DNA from: Oligoflexales bacterium
GTDB lineage: Bacteria > Bdellovibrionota_B > Oligoflexia > Oligoflexales > Bog-1112
Assembly (NCBI GenBank): GCA_017985985.1
Contig: JAGNWK010000023.1
Coordinates: 1-34,988, forward strand
Direction: 5' to 3'
DNA length: 34,988 nt
Part shown: positions 7,626 to 15,328 of the stretch, piece by piece
How positions within the stretch are numbered: position 1 is the stretch's first letter
Layout of the letters: the number at the start of each line of letters is the position of its first letter
Notes under the pieces: model-generated
Told to the model about the DNA's origin: nothing
Database searches by the model: none
The model's input: the letters and a program-made list of their open reading frames with translations, nothing else
Made by a program: the position numbers and the translations under genes

Positions 7626-9917
7626 ATGTCTTTTGATAAAGCACGCGATATTTCACATGTTCCTCAGCACTATGGAGAACATGGCCTCCATGAGCTGAAT
7701 CTTTCTGTAAATAACGTCACTTTCTATAATGAAGAAAGTGGCTGGGCTATTTTGAAGGGACAGGAAGAGGGTAGTTTACGAGCCGTGACGGCTCTTGGTC
7801 CCGTTTTATCCCCCCAACCAGGGGAGCTACTCCTTCTTTTTGGGATTTGGACGGAGCATGTATCCTTTGGTTCCCAGTTTAAAATTCACAGATCTGTGAG
7901 AATTCGTCCCCATACAGAGGAGGGGATGATTCGGTACCTATCAGGGGGTCTCTTTAAAGGGGTAGGACTCAAGACTGCAGAAAAAATTGTTCATCACTTC
8001 AAGAAAGACACGTTCAAGGTTCTGGATCAGAATCCTCAGAAATTGAAGACAGTCCCCCATTTTTCAAAAAAGACAGCTGCCAAGGTGATCCGGGTCTGGG
8101 AAGAGAAGACGCAGGAGACAAAGATTCTAGCCTTTCTGCAGACGCATGGTTTTTCACCCCATAGTTCAAAAAAAATTCTGGATATGTACGGCAGAGATAC
8201 GATCTCGACCGTGTCGCAAAATCCTTATGCTTTGATTCGAAAAATTTATGGAATGGGTTTTCTGACGGCTGATAAAATTGCTAGGTCTATTGGCCTCGCG
8301 ATGGACTCTCCAGAGAGGGTCCAACAGGGGATTCTTTATCAACTGCAGCAGGCGGAGGATAAAGGTCATTGCTATCTGACGGAAGCTCAGCTGCTAGACT
8401 CTCTGGCCAAAACCTTAGAGCTGCCGCGGCATGTCCTCGATCCTAAATTTCTTGAGGAGTCCGAGAACTTAGAAGAGCAGGCTCAGATCTGTGTGCGCCC
8501 ACCCAAAGCTGATGGGGAGGAGCGGCAGAGGCGATTTTTTCTTGCGGATCTACTTCTGGCTGAGAACGAGGTGAGCTTTTATCTTCAACAGATCATTGGA
8601 TCTACGGCGGCAAAAACGCAAGAAAGTAATTTAGCTTCCTCCGCTCTCGCCCTGCAGGCTAGGGTAGAGACCTGGCTCAGTCTTTATGGCGAGAGAACAG
8701 GCAATCTGCTGAGCGAGGAACAGAGAGAGGCTGTGCGGATTGCGAGCCGAGAGAAGGTGTTTATTCTTACCGGTGGACCGGGGGTCGGTAAAACAACGAC
8801 GGCAAAGACGATCATTCACTTATTCCGGGCCATGGGTAAAAAGGTTTTTCTAGCTGCTCCTACGGGACGAGCCGCCCAAAGACTGAAGGAGGTGTCCTCT
8901 CTGCCGGCCAAGACCATCCACCGTCTTTTGGAATTTTCACAGGAAAATGGAAGTTTCCATAAGGATGAGACGAATCCTTTGAACTGTGATGTGCTCATCC
9001 TCGACGAAGTCTCGATGGTGGATATTAGGATGGCAAGATCTTTACTCAAGGCCGTTCCTCTGACAGCGCAGATTGTGTTGATTGGGGATGTGGATCAGCT
9101 TCCTTCTGTAGGTCCAGGAAATTTTCTCAGAGATTTAATTGCCTCGGGTTCGATTCCCTATATTCGTCTCAGTCAGGTCTTTAGGCAGGCAGAAAGTTCT
9201 TCTATTGTCGATTTTGCTCACATGATCAACAGAGGAGAGACCCCAAGCTTTTCGAATGATCCTCACTGCGACTGTCACTTTATTGAAGCTCGTGATGCTG
9301 AAGAAATTATAGATTTATTGAAAAATTTGCTCGTCGATCTCCTTCCTAAGGCTGGCTATGATGCTCTGAGGGATGTTCAAATTCTTACTCCTATGAACAG
9401 GGGAGAGCTGGGTAGCGAAAAAATCAATGCTGAGATTCAAGGCGTTTTAAATCCATCAGGACTGTCTCCTTCGAATGAAAAAGAGATAAAACTACTAAGG
9501 CAGAATGTTTCGTTGCGAACGGGAGATAAAGTGATTCAAACTGTGAATAACTATGAGCTGTCCGTTTTTAACGGGGATATTGGTTATATCGCAAAAACCA
9601 AGGTAGAGGGGGGGAAGTCTTTGGTGTCGTTCAACGAACGAATGGTACAATATTCAGAGGAGCAAGTTCTCGATCTGAAGTTGGCTTATTCGATTACGAT
9701 CCATAAATCCCAGGGGAGTGAATTTCCTGTAGTGATTATTCCCCTGTTGATGTCTCACTATGTCATGTTGCAGAGAAATTTAATTTATACGGCTTTGACC
9801 AGAGCGAAGAAGTTGGCTATTTTTGTGGGATCCTTGAAAGCCTTGACGGTAGCCACCAAAAATCATGTGAGCTCAGTGCGACAGACGAGCTTGAAGGAGA
9901 GCTTATTCAAAACTTAG
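7626..9917 (+). CDS. recD2: RecD2-type ATP-dependent 5'-3' DNA helicase
   Basis: A superfamily 1B helicase of the RecD/TraA branch, used in DNA repair independently of RecBC. The 763-residue length and the long N-terminal region fit RecD2: an OB-like start (NNVTFYNEESGWAILKG) and helix-hairpin-helix repeats (FKGVGLKTAEKIVHHF near 116; YGMGFLTADKIARSIGL near 207). The helicase core follows: Walker A GGPGVGKTTT (about 383), motif II DEVSMVD (about 460), motif III GDVDQLPSVGPGNFLRDL, motif IV SQVFRQ, and motifs V/VI in TIHKSQGSEFPVVIIPL and NLIYTALTRAKK (about 718). The start at 7626 has only a weak ribosome site. No recB or recC is present in the window, which supports RecD2 rather than RecD1. 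Confidence 0.92.
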   Translation: MSFDKARDISHVPQHYGEHGLHELNLSVNNVTFYNEESGWAILKGQEEGSLRAVTALGPVLSPQPGELLLLFGIWTEHVSFGSQFKIHRSVRIRPHTEEGMIRYLSGGLFKGVGLKTAEKIVHHFKKDTFKVLDQNPQKLKTVPHFSKKTAAKVIRVWEEKTQETKILAFLQTHGFSPHSSKKILDMYGRDTISTVSQNPYALIRKIYGMGFLTADKIARSIGLAMDSPERVQQGILYQLQQAEDKGHCYLTEAQLLDSLAKTLELPRHVLDPKFLEESENLEEQAQICVRPPKADGEERQRRFFLADLLLAENEVSFYLQQIIGSTAAKTQESNLASSALALQARVETWLSLYGERTGNLLSEEQREAVRIASREKVFILTGGPGVGKTTTAKTIIHLFRAMGKKVFLAAPTGRAAQRLKEVSSLPAKTIHRLLEFSQENGSFHKDETNPLNCDVLILDEVSMVDIRMARSLLKAVPLTAQIVLIGDVDQLPSVGPGNFLRDLIASGSIPYIRLSQVFRQAESSSIVDFAHMINRGETPSFSNDPHCDCHFIEARDAEEIIDLLKNLLVDLLPKAGYDALRDVQILTPMNRGELGSEKINAEIQGVLNPSGLSPSNEKEIKLLRQNVSLRTGDKVIQTVNNYELSVFNGDIGYIAKTKVEGGKSLVSFNERMVQYSEEQVLDLKLAYSITIHKSQGSEFPVVIIPLLMSHYVMLQRNLIYTALTRAKKLAIFVGSLKALTVATKNHVSSVRQTSLKESLFKT

Positions 9918-9970
9918 GAAGAATCGTACAGTGTTCTCCTCCACGTTGCCCTTCTATTTCTGATTCTCAT

Positions 9971-11431
9971 TTGGTCGTTCTCCTCAACCCCAGCTCTTTT
10001 CCATGGGGAACTATTCATCGGTTTTTTCTTTTTATCCTGATGCTTTTGGGTCTGGCTATTCCGCAGGCTTTTTCTGTGGAATCTAGTCAGAGTGATAGAA
10101 AACTTCAAAAATGTGAGACTTGTCTCACCTCGTCTTTTTCAGATCTTGCTCAGGGGGATGAAGGGGAATCTGTCCTTGTTGAAAAGCTGATATTCCGAGG
10201 TCTCAACAGGACAGATCCTGCGTGGCTTGCTTCCGTTTTGGGCTTGAATGTTCCTTGTTTGCTGCCAAGGATAGAACTCGAGCCTCTGCGGAGGAGGATT
10301 TTGTCGATAAGAATTTTTTCTTCTGCTCAGGTGGAATTTTTTGGAGAGAAAAAATCAGGATCCGTCGATACGTTTGCTGTCCCCTCGGAAGGGGGGACCC
10401 TACAGATCACGGTAGAGGAGAAGTGGACGTTCATCCCGGTGTTGAGGGGGCAGTTTGGTGGAGGGACTCCACTTTGGGTTTTGGGGGCTTATGAGACCAA
10501 TTTATTCGGTAAAGGTTTGTCGGTAGGGTTAGATATTAGGCGATATGGGAGAGCTCCCATTGGATATATGATTTTTGCTAAAAATCATGATGCTCTGGGA
10601 CGTGGCTACTTCTTTGGGGGTGAGTTTAGAAATTATTACAGGATAAGAACTTTGTATGATGTTCGGGGGAAGAGGGATCAGGAATTCCGTGCTGATGAGT
10701 GGACGGAGCGAGCTAAGATGCTTTGGCCAGAGTCGTTTCAAGGACTAAGATCTGGTGTGGATCTCCGATCGACGCGTTATGTTCTAACTAAACTCCCCCT
10801 CAGTTTTGGAGAAGGTTCTTTGCTAGAACCCCGCTTTCGTTTGCAATCTGGAATCTTTACGCGTTTAGCCTATGTGATGGAGACAGATAAAATATCCGTC
10901 GATAATGCTTTGATGGATGGCATGAAGTGGGAGGGGCTTTTTGGCTTAACGTCCTCCTCAGAGGATACGGGTCCAAGCCTGGCTTTTGAAAGCAATGTCT
11001 TCTACTATAAATGGCTTGGGGAGTCCTGGAATCTCGGTCTTCATCTTTTCGCTGTGGGAAGTGAATCGATGGCCTATGGAGCGAAGACCTTTCTCGGTGG
11101 CCTTGACTCCATTAGAGGGATTCCAGATGGGGAGATCTATGGATCAAAGGCTGCCTACGCTAACTCGGAGTTAAGCTATCTTCTGTTGAGAAGACATAGG
11201 TTTTGGGTGCAAGGTGCTGTGTTTGCAGATCTCGGAGCTGCTCACGATGATTGGGACAAACTCGATGCTCGGTTTTCATTTGGTACGGGGCTACGGTTCT
11301 CCATCCCACAAGTCTACAGATTTATGTTTCGTGTGGACTACGCTGTAAGTCCTCTGCCCTATCGGACGGAAAGTTTATCTGTCGGTATGAATGCCTTCTT
11401 CCAACCCCATAGGCCTAATCTCATCGACTAG
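9971..11431 (+). CDS. Omp85/BamA-like outer-membrane protein
   Basis: A predicted outer-membrane beta-barrel of the Omp85 superfamily with one POTRA domain. The N-terminus has a hydrophobic signal (FFLFILMLLGLAIPQAFS). A POTRA-like segment follows (VEKLIFRGLNRTDPAWLASVLGL, about residues 58-80, to TVEEKWTFIPVL). From about 140 onward, alternating strands form the barrel, with the family's loop-6 motif in SIRGIPDGEIYG. At 486 residues it is much shorter than BamA (about 800), closer to TamA-like or patatin-associated barrels. Its job could be assembly or secretion of outer-membrane or exported proteins. The start is uncertain: TTG 9971 keeps the whole signal peptide, while the first ATG (10040) would shorten it. 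It follows recD2 by 53 bp. Confidence 0.75.
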   Translation: MVVLLNPSSFPWGTIHRFFLFILMLLGLAIPQAFSVESSQSDRKLQKCETCLTSSFSDLAQGDEGESVLVEKLIFRGLNRTDPAWLASVLGLNVPCLLPRIELEPLRRRILSIRIFSSAQVEFFGEKKSGSVDTFAVPSEGGTLQITVEEKWTFIPVLRGQFGGGTPLWVLGAYETNLFGKGLSVGLDIRRYGRAPIGYMIFAKNHDALGRGYFFGGEFRNYYRIRTLYDVRGKRDQEFRADEWTERAKMLWPESFQGLRSGVDLRSTRYVLTKLPLSFGEGSLLEPRFRLQSGIFTRLAYVMETDKISVDNALMDGMKWEGLFGLTSSSEDTGPSLAFESNVFYYKWLGESWNLGLHLFAVGSESMAYGAKTFLGGLDSIRGIPDGEIYGSKAAYANSELSYLLLRRHRFWVQGAVFADLGAAHDDWDKLDARFSFGTGLRFSIPQVYRFMFRVDYAVSPLPYRTESLSVGMNAFFQPHRPNLID

Positions 11432-11441
11432 GCTCTTTCCC

Positions 11442-11540
11442 GGGGAACCAGCTGCGCAGTTTCCCCAGACCCCTCCTTGCGGGACCGGTATTGTTGGTGG
11501 GAACCAGTGCGCAGTTTCCCCGGACCTATCCTTGCGGGTG
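11442..11540 (+). repeat. Palindromic intergenic repeat, two tandem copies (A and B)
   Basis: Two copies start 56 bp apart. Each reads GGGAACCAG(C)TGCGCAG, then TTTCCCC, then a C-rich spacer and TCCTTGCGGG: copy A at 11443-11483, copy B at 11499-11539. GGGGAA and TTCCCC in each copy can pair to a short hairpin. The same unit recurs elsewhere in the window (19226, 24224, 27996, 33342, 34841). It follows the Omp85 stop by 11 bp. Confidence 0.8.
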
Positions 11541-11649
11541 CCCCAATACACGTTAAAATCAAGGTAATAAAGGAATAGCTGGCTTTTTGTGGTGTTTTTG
11601 TTATCTCCACCCTGGTGTTTGATGCTGTTTTTTAGGTGGAAATTTTAAA

Positions 11650-12261
11650 ATGAATTTTAAATCTCTGACGAAAATATTTGGTTTTTTGTCTTGGTACTGT
11701 GCCTTCAGAGTGATCTTTGATGGGCTGGTATTCGTGTTATTTGCGCTAGATATAAATTCTTTTTCAGGAATTTTAACAGAAAGAATAGCAAAGAGCAGTG
11801 CGGGAGTGAGTTTGTTAGCATACTCTTTGCGGGAAGCTCAGGTCGATCAGATTGCCACTGTGCTTATGTTTCCTGGAATTGTTCATGCAGTGATTTTTTA
11901 TATCCTATCGAGAACTTTAAAGCAGCTGTGTTTACACTGGGAAAAAGCTGTGTTCACGGCTCCTGCCTTAGCGGTTCTCTATAAGAAACTCTCTGTTTTG
12001 CTTTTAGCAGGGTTTAGTTTGGGAATATTTGAAGTTATTTTAGAAAAGTTCATGATTGACGATGCAAAGGGAAGGCAAATTGCAGTTATATTAAAAAGCC
12101 ATCCCGAAGCCTCTCTCGACATGTTTCTGTATTGTGCAAATATTCTTTATGGGAATTTATGGAGTTCCTATGCTCTTGCTACTCCGAGTGGTGCTACCGC
12201 ATTGATCCTTGTTCTATGGTGTAAATGCAATATTGAACTCGCTTTGCTCGTACTAGCTTAG
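11650..12261 (+). CDS. Small integral membrane protein, unknown function
   Basis: 203 residues with about four hydrophobic helices: FGFLSWYCAFRVIFDGLVFVLF (about 11-32), IATVLMFPGIVHAVIFYILS (about 67-86), LYKKLSVLLLAGFSLGIFEVIL (about 109-130) and a C-terminal ATALILVLWCKCNIELALLVLA. The four-helix layout and size recall DUF2975-like membrane proteins, but I cannot confirm the family. A ribosome site AGGTGG lies 10 bases before the ATG. The gene is more A/T-rich than its neighbours and stands alone between repeats, so recent acquisition is possible. No partner gene is apparent. Confidence 0.65.
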   Translation: MNFKSLTKIFGFLSWYCAFRVIFDGLVFVLFALDINSFSGILTERIAKSSAGVSLLAYSLREAQVDQIATVLMFPGIVHAVIFYILSRTLKQLCLHWEKAVFTAPALAVLYKKLSVLLLAGFSLGIFEVILEKFMIDDAKGRQIAVILKSHPEASLDMFLYCANILYGNLWSSYALATPSGATALILVLWCKCNIELALLVLA

Positions 12262-12286
12262 GAAGGGGTTTGCATCCCCTCCCTAA
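12258..12286 (+). terminator. Stem-loop at the end of the membrane-protein gene
   Basis: TTAGGAAGGGG (12258-12268) pairs with CCCCTCCCTAA (12276-12286) with one mismatch and a seven-base loop. The TAG stop is inside the left arm. No strong T-tract follows, so it is a weak terminator or mRNA-end hairpin. Confidence 0.45.
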
Positions 12287-12303
12287 GCGAAGTCTTTACG
12301 GTT

Positions 12304-12372
12304 TGACCCCGTCCTACACCCAAAGCTACGCAATGGGTGTTGAGGACGAGGCTTGCGCCGGTTTTTGGGTCA
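12304..12372. repeat. Nested inverted repeats, unknown structured element
   Basis: Three nested arm pairs: TGACCC 12304-12309 with GGGTCA 12367-12372; CGTCCT 12310-12315 with AGGACG 12343-12348; CACCCA 12317-12322 with TGGGTG 12334-12339. The inner part forms a 12-bp stem with an 11-base loop. It lies between two convergent genes, so it may be a bidirectional terminator, a dispersed repeat or a small RNA. Confidence 0.45.
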
Positions 12373-12401
12373 ATGGCAGGTGTTTGTAGAGAGCAGCGGA
12401 A

Positions 12402-13403
12402 TTAGCCTTTGACCTTGATGGTAAGCGGAGTTACCGCTCCACCTCGAATGATTTCAAGATCGATTTGATCTGCTTTTTTGAGGGAGTGAAGAAGTTTAAT
12501 AGTCGTTTGGATATTGTTTAACTCTTCTCCATTGATGCTCTTAATGATGTCCCCATTGGTGAGTCCACCCTTCCAAAAGATGCTGTTCTCATCGATTTGA
12601 TCCATTGTAAAGCCTATGATATTACCGTTGCTATCTAAGGCGGCTTCGGCACTAGCCTGCATCAAGATAGAAGCGAGATCCGTTTCAATGATCTTTTTCC
12701 TATATTCCTGACTCATGGTGATATCACCCTTCGTCCTCTCAAACCCCTCTTCTCGGTAGTTTTCGGAGTACGCAGCGGCAGTTTTGGGAGCCGCTACGGG
12801 TGGAGGAGGTGGGGTTGCGGAGCTGGGGATGGAGAAGCCGTCTTTATAAACTCGTATAGGTTCTTTTTTTAAGTCTTCCAAAAGATCGATGTAATTCTGT
12901 CCTATGCCAGCAATGGTGTAGGTTTTCGCAAGCTCAAGTTTATGGCCTATCTTCTTGGCGTCTGTCTGATTGGACTTCGTAAACTTCACGAGAACAACGT
13001 TAGCGTTAGGGTCTTTGCCGTTTATAATAACGCCAAATATTTGAATTCCGATATCGGAGGCGTGCATTTGCTCTTGTGGTGTTTGGGGCTGTGGAGTTGG
13101 GGCCGCTGGCTCCGGGCTAGGGGCGGACTTCTCGACGGTTTTGGCTGCCTCTTGCGGTGGGGCCGGCTGCTGGGGCTGCGGTTTAGCCTTGGCTTTTTGA
13201 GCTAGAGCGGGGGTAGAATTGTTTTTAGCAATTGCCAGATTTGGTTGAAAAAAAGCAAGCAGATAGAATAAACAGAGTAATCGCATGAATCTATTGGGGA
13301 CAATCTGCTTCACGAGAGGGTAGAGTGTCCGTAGGGCTGCCGCCGTCATGCGGGGTGCCCTCTGTCCTTTTGACTCTAAATTTTTGGAATCGGTCATGCT
13401 CAT
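12402..13403 (-). CDS. GspC-like PDZ protein (type II secretion inner-membrane component)
   Basis: 333 residues arranged like GspC, the inner-membrane link between the type II secretion platform and the secretin GspD. A cytoplasmic N-terminus precedes one membrane segment (FMRLLCLFYLLAFFQPNLAIA, about 39-59). A Pro/Ala/Gln-rich periplasmic linker (about 62-112) follows. Then comes an HR-like region (IGIQIFGVIINGKDPNANVVLVK, about 118-140) and a C-terminal PDZ domain (about 240-333: GFTMDQIDENSIFWKGGLTNGDIIKSINGEEL). Other gsp genes are not adjacent, so the assignment rests on domain order. A stand-alone PDZ membrane protein is the alternative. A stretch of five prolines occurs near residue 200. 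Confidence 0.7.
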   Translation of the reverse strand: MSMTDSKNLESKGQRAPRMTAAALRTLYPLVKQIVPNRFMRLLCLFYLLAFFQPNLAIAKNNSTPALAQKAKAKPQPQQPAPPQEAAKTVEKSAPSPEPAAPTPQPQTPQEQMHASDIGIQIFGVIINGKDPNANVVLVKFTKSNQTDAKKIGHKLELAKTYTIAGIGQNYIDLLEDLKKEPIRVYKDGFSIPSSATPPPPPVAAPKTAAAYSENYREEGFERTKGDITMSQEYRKKIIETDLASILMQASAEAALDSNGNIIGFTMDQIDENSIFWKGGLTNGDIIKSINGEELNNIQTTIKLLHSLKKADQIDLEIIRGGAVTPLTIKVKG

Positions 13404-13494
13404 AGGGTCTCTTTGTTTAAAATCGAAACCTCATGGCGTGGATCGGATGGAAACGTATTGTTTTTAAGTTTTACCAATTTTTTGTCGGATTATT

Positions 13495-14196
13495 ATGAAG
13501 TTAACAAAAAAAGAGGTCCGGAAAACCCTCAATAAAAAAATATTCCAACTGAACGATATCATCGCGGATATCGATAGCCTGCTGACGAGAATGGAGACAG
13601 ATTTCTTTAGGGTGAGCATATTCGGCTCGGCCCGTCTGAAGGCAGATACAGAGGCCTATCAGATGGTCTACGATCTAGCAAAGCAGCTGGCTCTAAAGGG
13701 CGTCGATATTGTGACGGGAGGTGGTCCAGGGCTGATGGATGCTGCTAACAAAGGAGCCAAAGACGGTGGAACACTCGCCCGATCTATAGGCTTGCCGATT
13801 GAACTGCCCTTTGAGGTCGATGCCAATCTTCACCTCGATGTGAAGCGTCAGCACAGAAGATTCTCCTCTCGTCTGGACGAGTTCATGCGTATAAGCCATG
13901 CCGTTGTGGTGACCCCGGGTGGAATTGGAACTTTGCTAGAGCTCTTTTACACTTGGCAGTTGATTCAGGTGAAGCACATCCGTCCAAGACCGATTTTGCT
14001 ATTAGGTGGTGAAAAGATGTGGCCTGATCTTATGAAGTGGATAAAAAAATGGCCGCTTGAGATGAATCTGCTTTCGGAAAAAGATATGGAAAACATTGTG
14101 TTTTGCAAATCTGTCAATCAAGCCATAAATATTCTCAAACCTGAAATTGAAATCTTCCAAAAAAGAGCTGCAGGCAGAGAGCGAAATCTGACTTGA
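13495..14196 (+). CDS. LOG-family protein (TIGR00730-type nucleoside 5'-monophosphate phosphoribohydrolase)
   Basis: Rossmann-like lysine-decarboxylase-fold protein of 233 residues. The LOG signatures are visible: FGSARLKADTEAY near residues 41-53, GGGPGLMDAANKGAKDGG near 77-94 and the catalytic/binding motif PGGIGTLLE near 140-148. Relatives cleave the N-glycosidic bond of nucleoside monophosphates; in bacteria the natural substrate is often AMP or another purine nucleotide, and the old label lysine decarboxylase is wrong. The first ~35 residues are a Lys-rich helix. No good Shine-Dalgarno precedes the ATG at 13495. It is divergent from the GspC-like gene, with 91 bp between the two starts. 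Confidence 0.85.
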   Translation: MKLTKKEVRKTLNKKIFQLNDIIADIDSLLTRMETDFFRVSIFGSARLKADTEAYQMVYDLAKQLALKGVDIVTGGGPGLMDAANKGAKDGGTLARSIGLPIELPFEVDANLHLDVKRQHRRFSSRLDEFMRISHAVVVTPGGIGTLLELFYTWQLIQVKHIRPRPILLLGGEKMWPDLMKWIKKWPLEMNLLSEKDMENIVFCKSVNQAINILKPEIEIFQKRAAGRERNLT

Positions 14197-14214
14197 GTGG
14201 GATTTTTCTCACTC
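14195..14214 (+). terminator. Hairpin at the LOG gene stop
   Basis: GAGTGGGA (14195-14202), loop TTTT, TCTCACTC (14207-14214): an eight-base-pair stem with one G-T pair, starting inside the TGA stop of the LOG gene and lying before the convergent hldD. No T-run follows directly, so it is only a plausible terminator. Confidence 0.4.
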
Positions 14215-14285
14215 TCGATGGCGACTGTTCGATGCGTCAATAGTTTTTCAATGGTGATCCTATCCCCGAGTTCCTAAGATCTGCT

Positions 14286-15263
14286 TTAAAGGTATTGATC
14301 TTTTTGAGAGATGTAGTTTCTGACAAAATCCTGGATGGCATCCTCTAGAGCTGTGAATGGTTTTCGATATCGAACAATCTTGCGTAGCTGATTGAGATCA
14401 GCCTGTGTGAAGTATTGATATTGATCTCTTAGCTCATGGGGCATATCGACCCATTCAAAGACAGGTTTCATATTCAGTGCAGAAAAGACGGCTGACCCAA
14501 GGTCTGCAAAGGTTCTCGCTTGTCCTGTTCCCACATTGTAAATACCAGATGGAATCGCCTCTTTCCAACAATGCAAAATGACATCAACCACATCTTTAAT
14601 ATAGATGAAATCTCTTTTTTGTTCACCGTGTCCATAATCAGGGTGATGTGATTTAAAGAGTTTCAGCTCTCCTGACTTGATGATTTGGGGGTAGGCTTTA
14701 GCCACGAGGCTTCGCATGTCTTCTTTGTGGTACTCGTTGGGTCCGAAGACATTGAAGAACTTGAGCCCACACCAGAAAGGGGGTTTACGAGTCTGTTTGG
14801 AGGCCCAGAGATCGAAGAGCTGCTTACTGTAACCATAGGGATTGATGGGGTGCAGTTTGGGTAGAACTTCTGCTTGATCAGAGTAGCCATGTTCACCTAA
14901 TCCATAAGTCGCTGCAGAAGAAGCGTAGATCAAGGGGATAGAAAACTCTGCGCAGTGCTCAAAGATTTTCATGGAGTACTGAACATTGTTCGACAGAAGA
15001 TAGTCCATGTCCATCTGTAAGGTAGAGGAACAGGCTCCCATGTGGAAAATAGCCTCGATCTTTTGCTTTTTACCTTCTGTTTGTAGCCAGGCTAAGAATT
15101 CATTTTTATGAAGCATGGAAGAGAAATTTCTCTTCACCAAATTTTTCCATTTGCTCTGCTTACCAAAGTGATCGACAACGAAGATGTCGTTTAGGCCTTC
15201 TTGATTTAGTCGCCATAAAATAGCACTTCCGATAAACCCAGCAGCTCCTGTCACAATAATCAT
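14286..15263 (-). CDS. hldD: ADP-L-glycero-D-manno-heptose 6-epimerase
   Basis: This enzyme makes the heptose precursor of the LPS inner core by epimerising ADP-D-glycero-D-manno-heptose at C6. It is an extended short-chain dehydrogenase of 325 residues. The NAD(P)-binding GAAGFIGS motif is at residues 6-13. The catalytic Ser/Ala region is YASSAATYG and the YxxxK pair lies in NPYGYSKQLFDLW. Family blocks include the heptose-site segment LKFFNVFGPNEYHKEDMRS and GEQKRDFIYIKDV. A GGGAG ribosome site lies six bases before the ATG, right beside a perfect 21-bp hairpin that separates this gene from the lipoprotein gene upstream. It belongs with lpxD in envelope LPS synthesis, but they are not in one operon. 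Confidence 0.93.
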   Translation of the reverse strand: MIIVTGAAGFIGSAILWRLNQEGLNDIFVVDHFGKQSKWKNLVKRNFSSMLHKNEFLAWLQTEGKKQKIEAIFHMGACSSTLQMDMDYLLSNNVQYSMKIFEHCAEFSIPLIYASSAATYGLGEHGYSDQAEVLPKLHPINPYGYSKQLFDLWASKQTRKPPFWCGLKFFNVFGPNEYHKEDMRSLVAKAYPQIIKSGELKLFKSHHPDYGHGEQKRDFIYIKDVVDVILHCWKEAIPSGIYNVGTGQARTFADLGSAVFSALNMKPVFEWVDMPHELRDQYQYFTQADLNQLRKIVRYRKPFTALEDAIQDFVRNYISQKDQYL

Positions 15264-15275
15264 TTTTTCTCCCGG

Positions 15276-15324
15276 AAATGGGGTCAGCCCCCTTTTATGA
15301 ATAAAAAGGGGGCTGACCCCATTT
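15276..15324. repeat. Perfect 21-bp inverted repeat between lipoprotein gene and hldD
   Basis: The arm at 15276-15296 (AAATGGGGTCAGCCCCC plus TTTT, 21 bases) is exactly complementary to 15304-15324, with a seven-base loop ATGAATA. It lies four bases past the lipoprotein stop and just upstream of the hldD ribosome site. GGGGTCAG-CCCC hairpins of this kind resemble REP elements moved by RAYT transposases. It may also act as a terminator: a T-rich tail follows on the plus strand only. Confidence 0.85.
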
Positions 15325-15328
15325 TATT

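Noticed and set aside
11428..11610. 60-codon minus-strand frame after the Omp85 gene
   Set aside because: It consists of the tandem repeat copies A and B read on the other strand, with no ribosome site.
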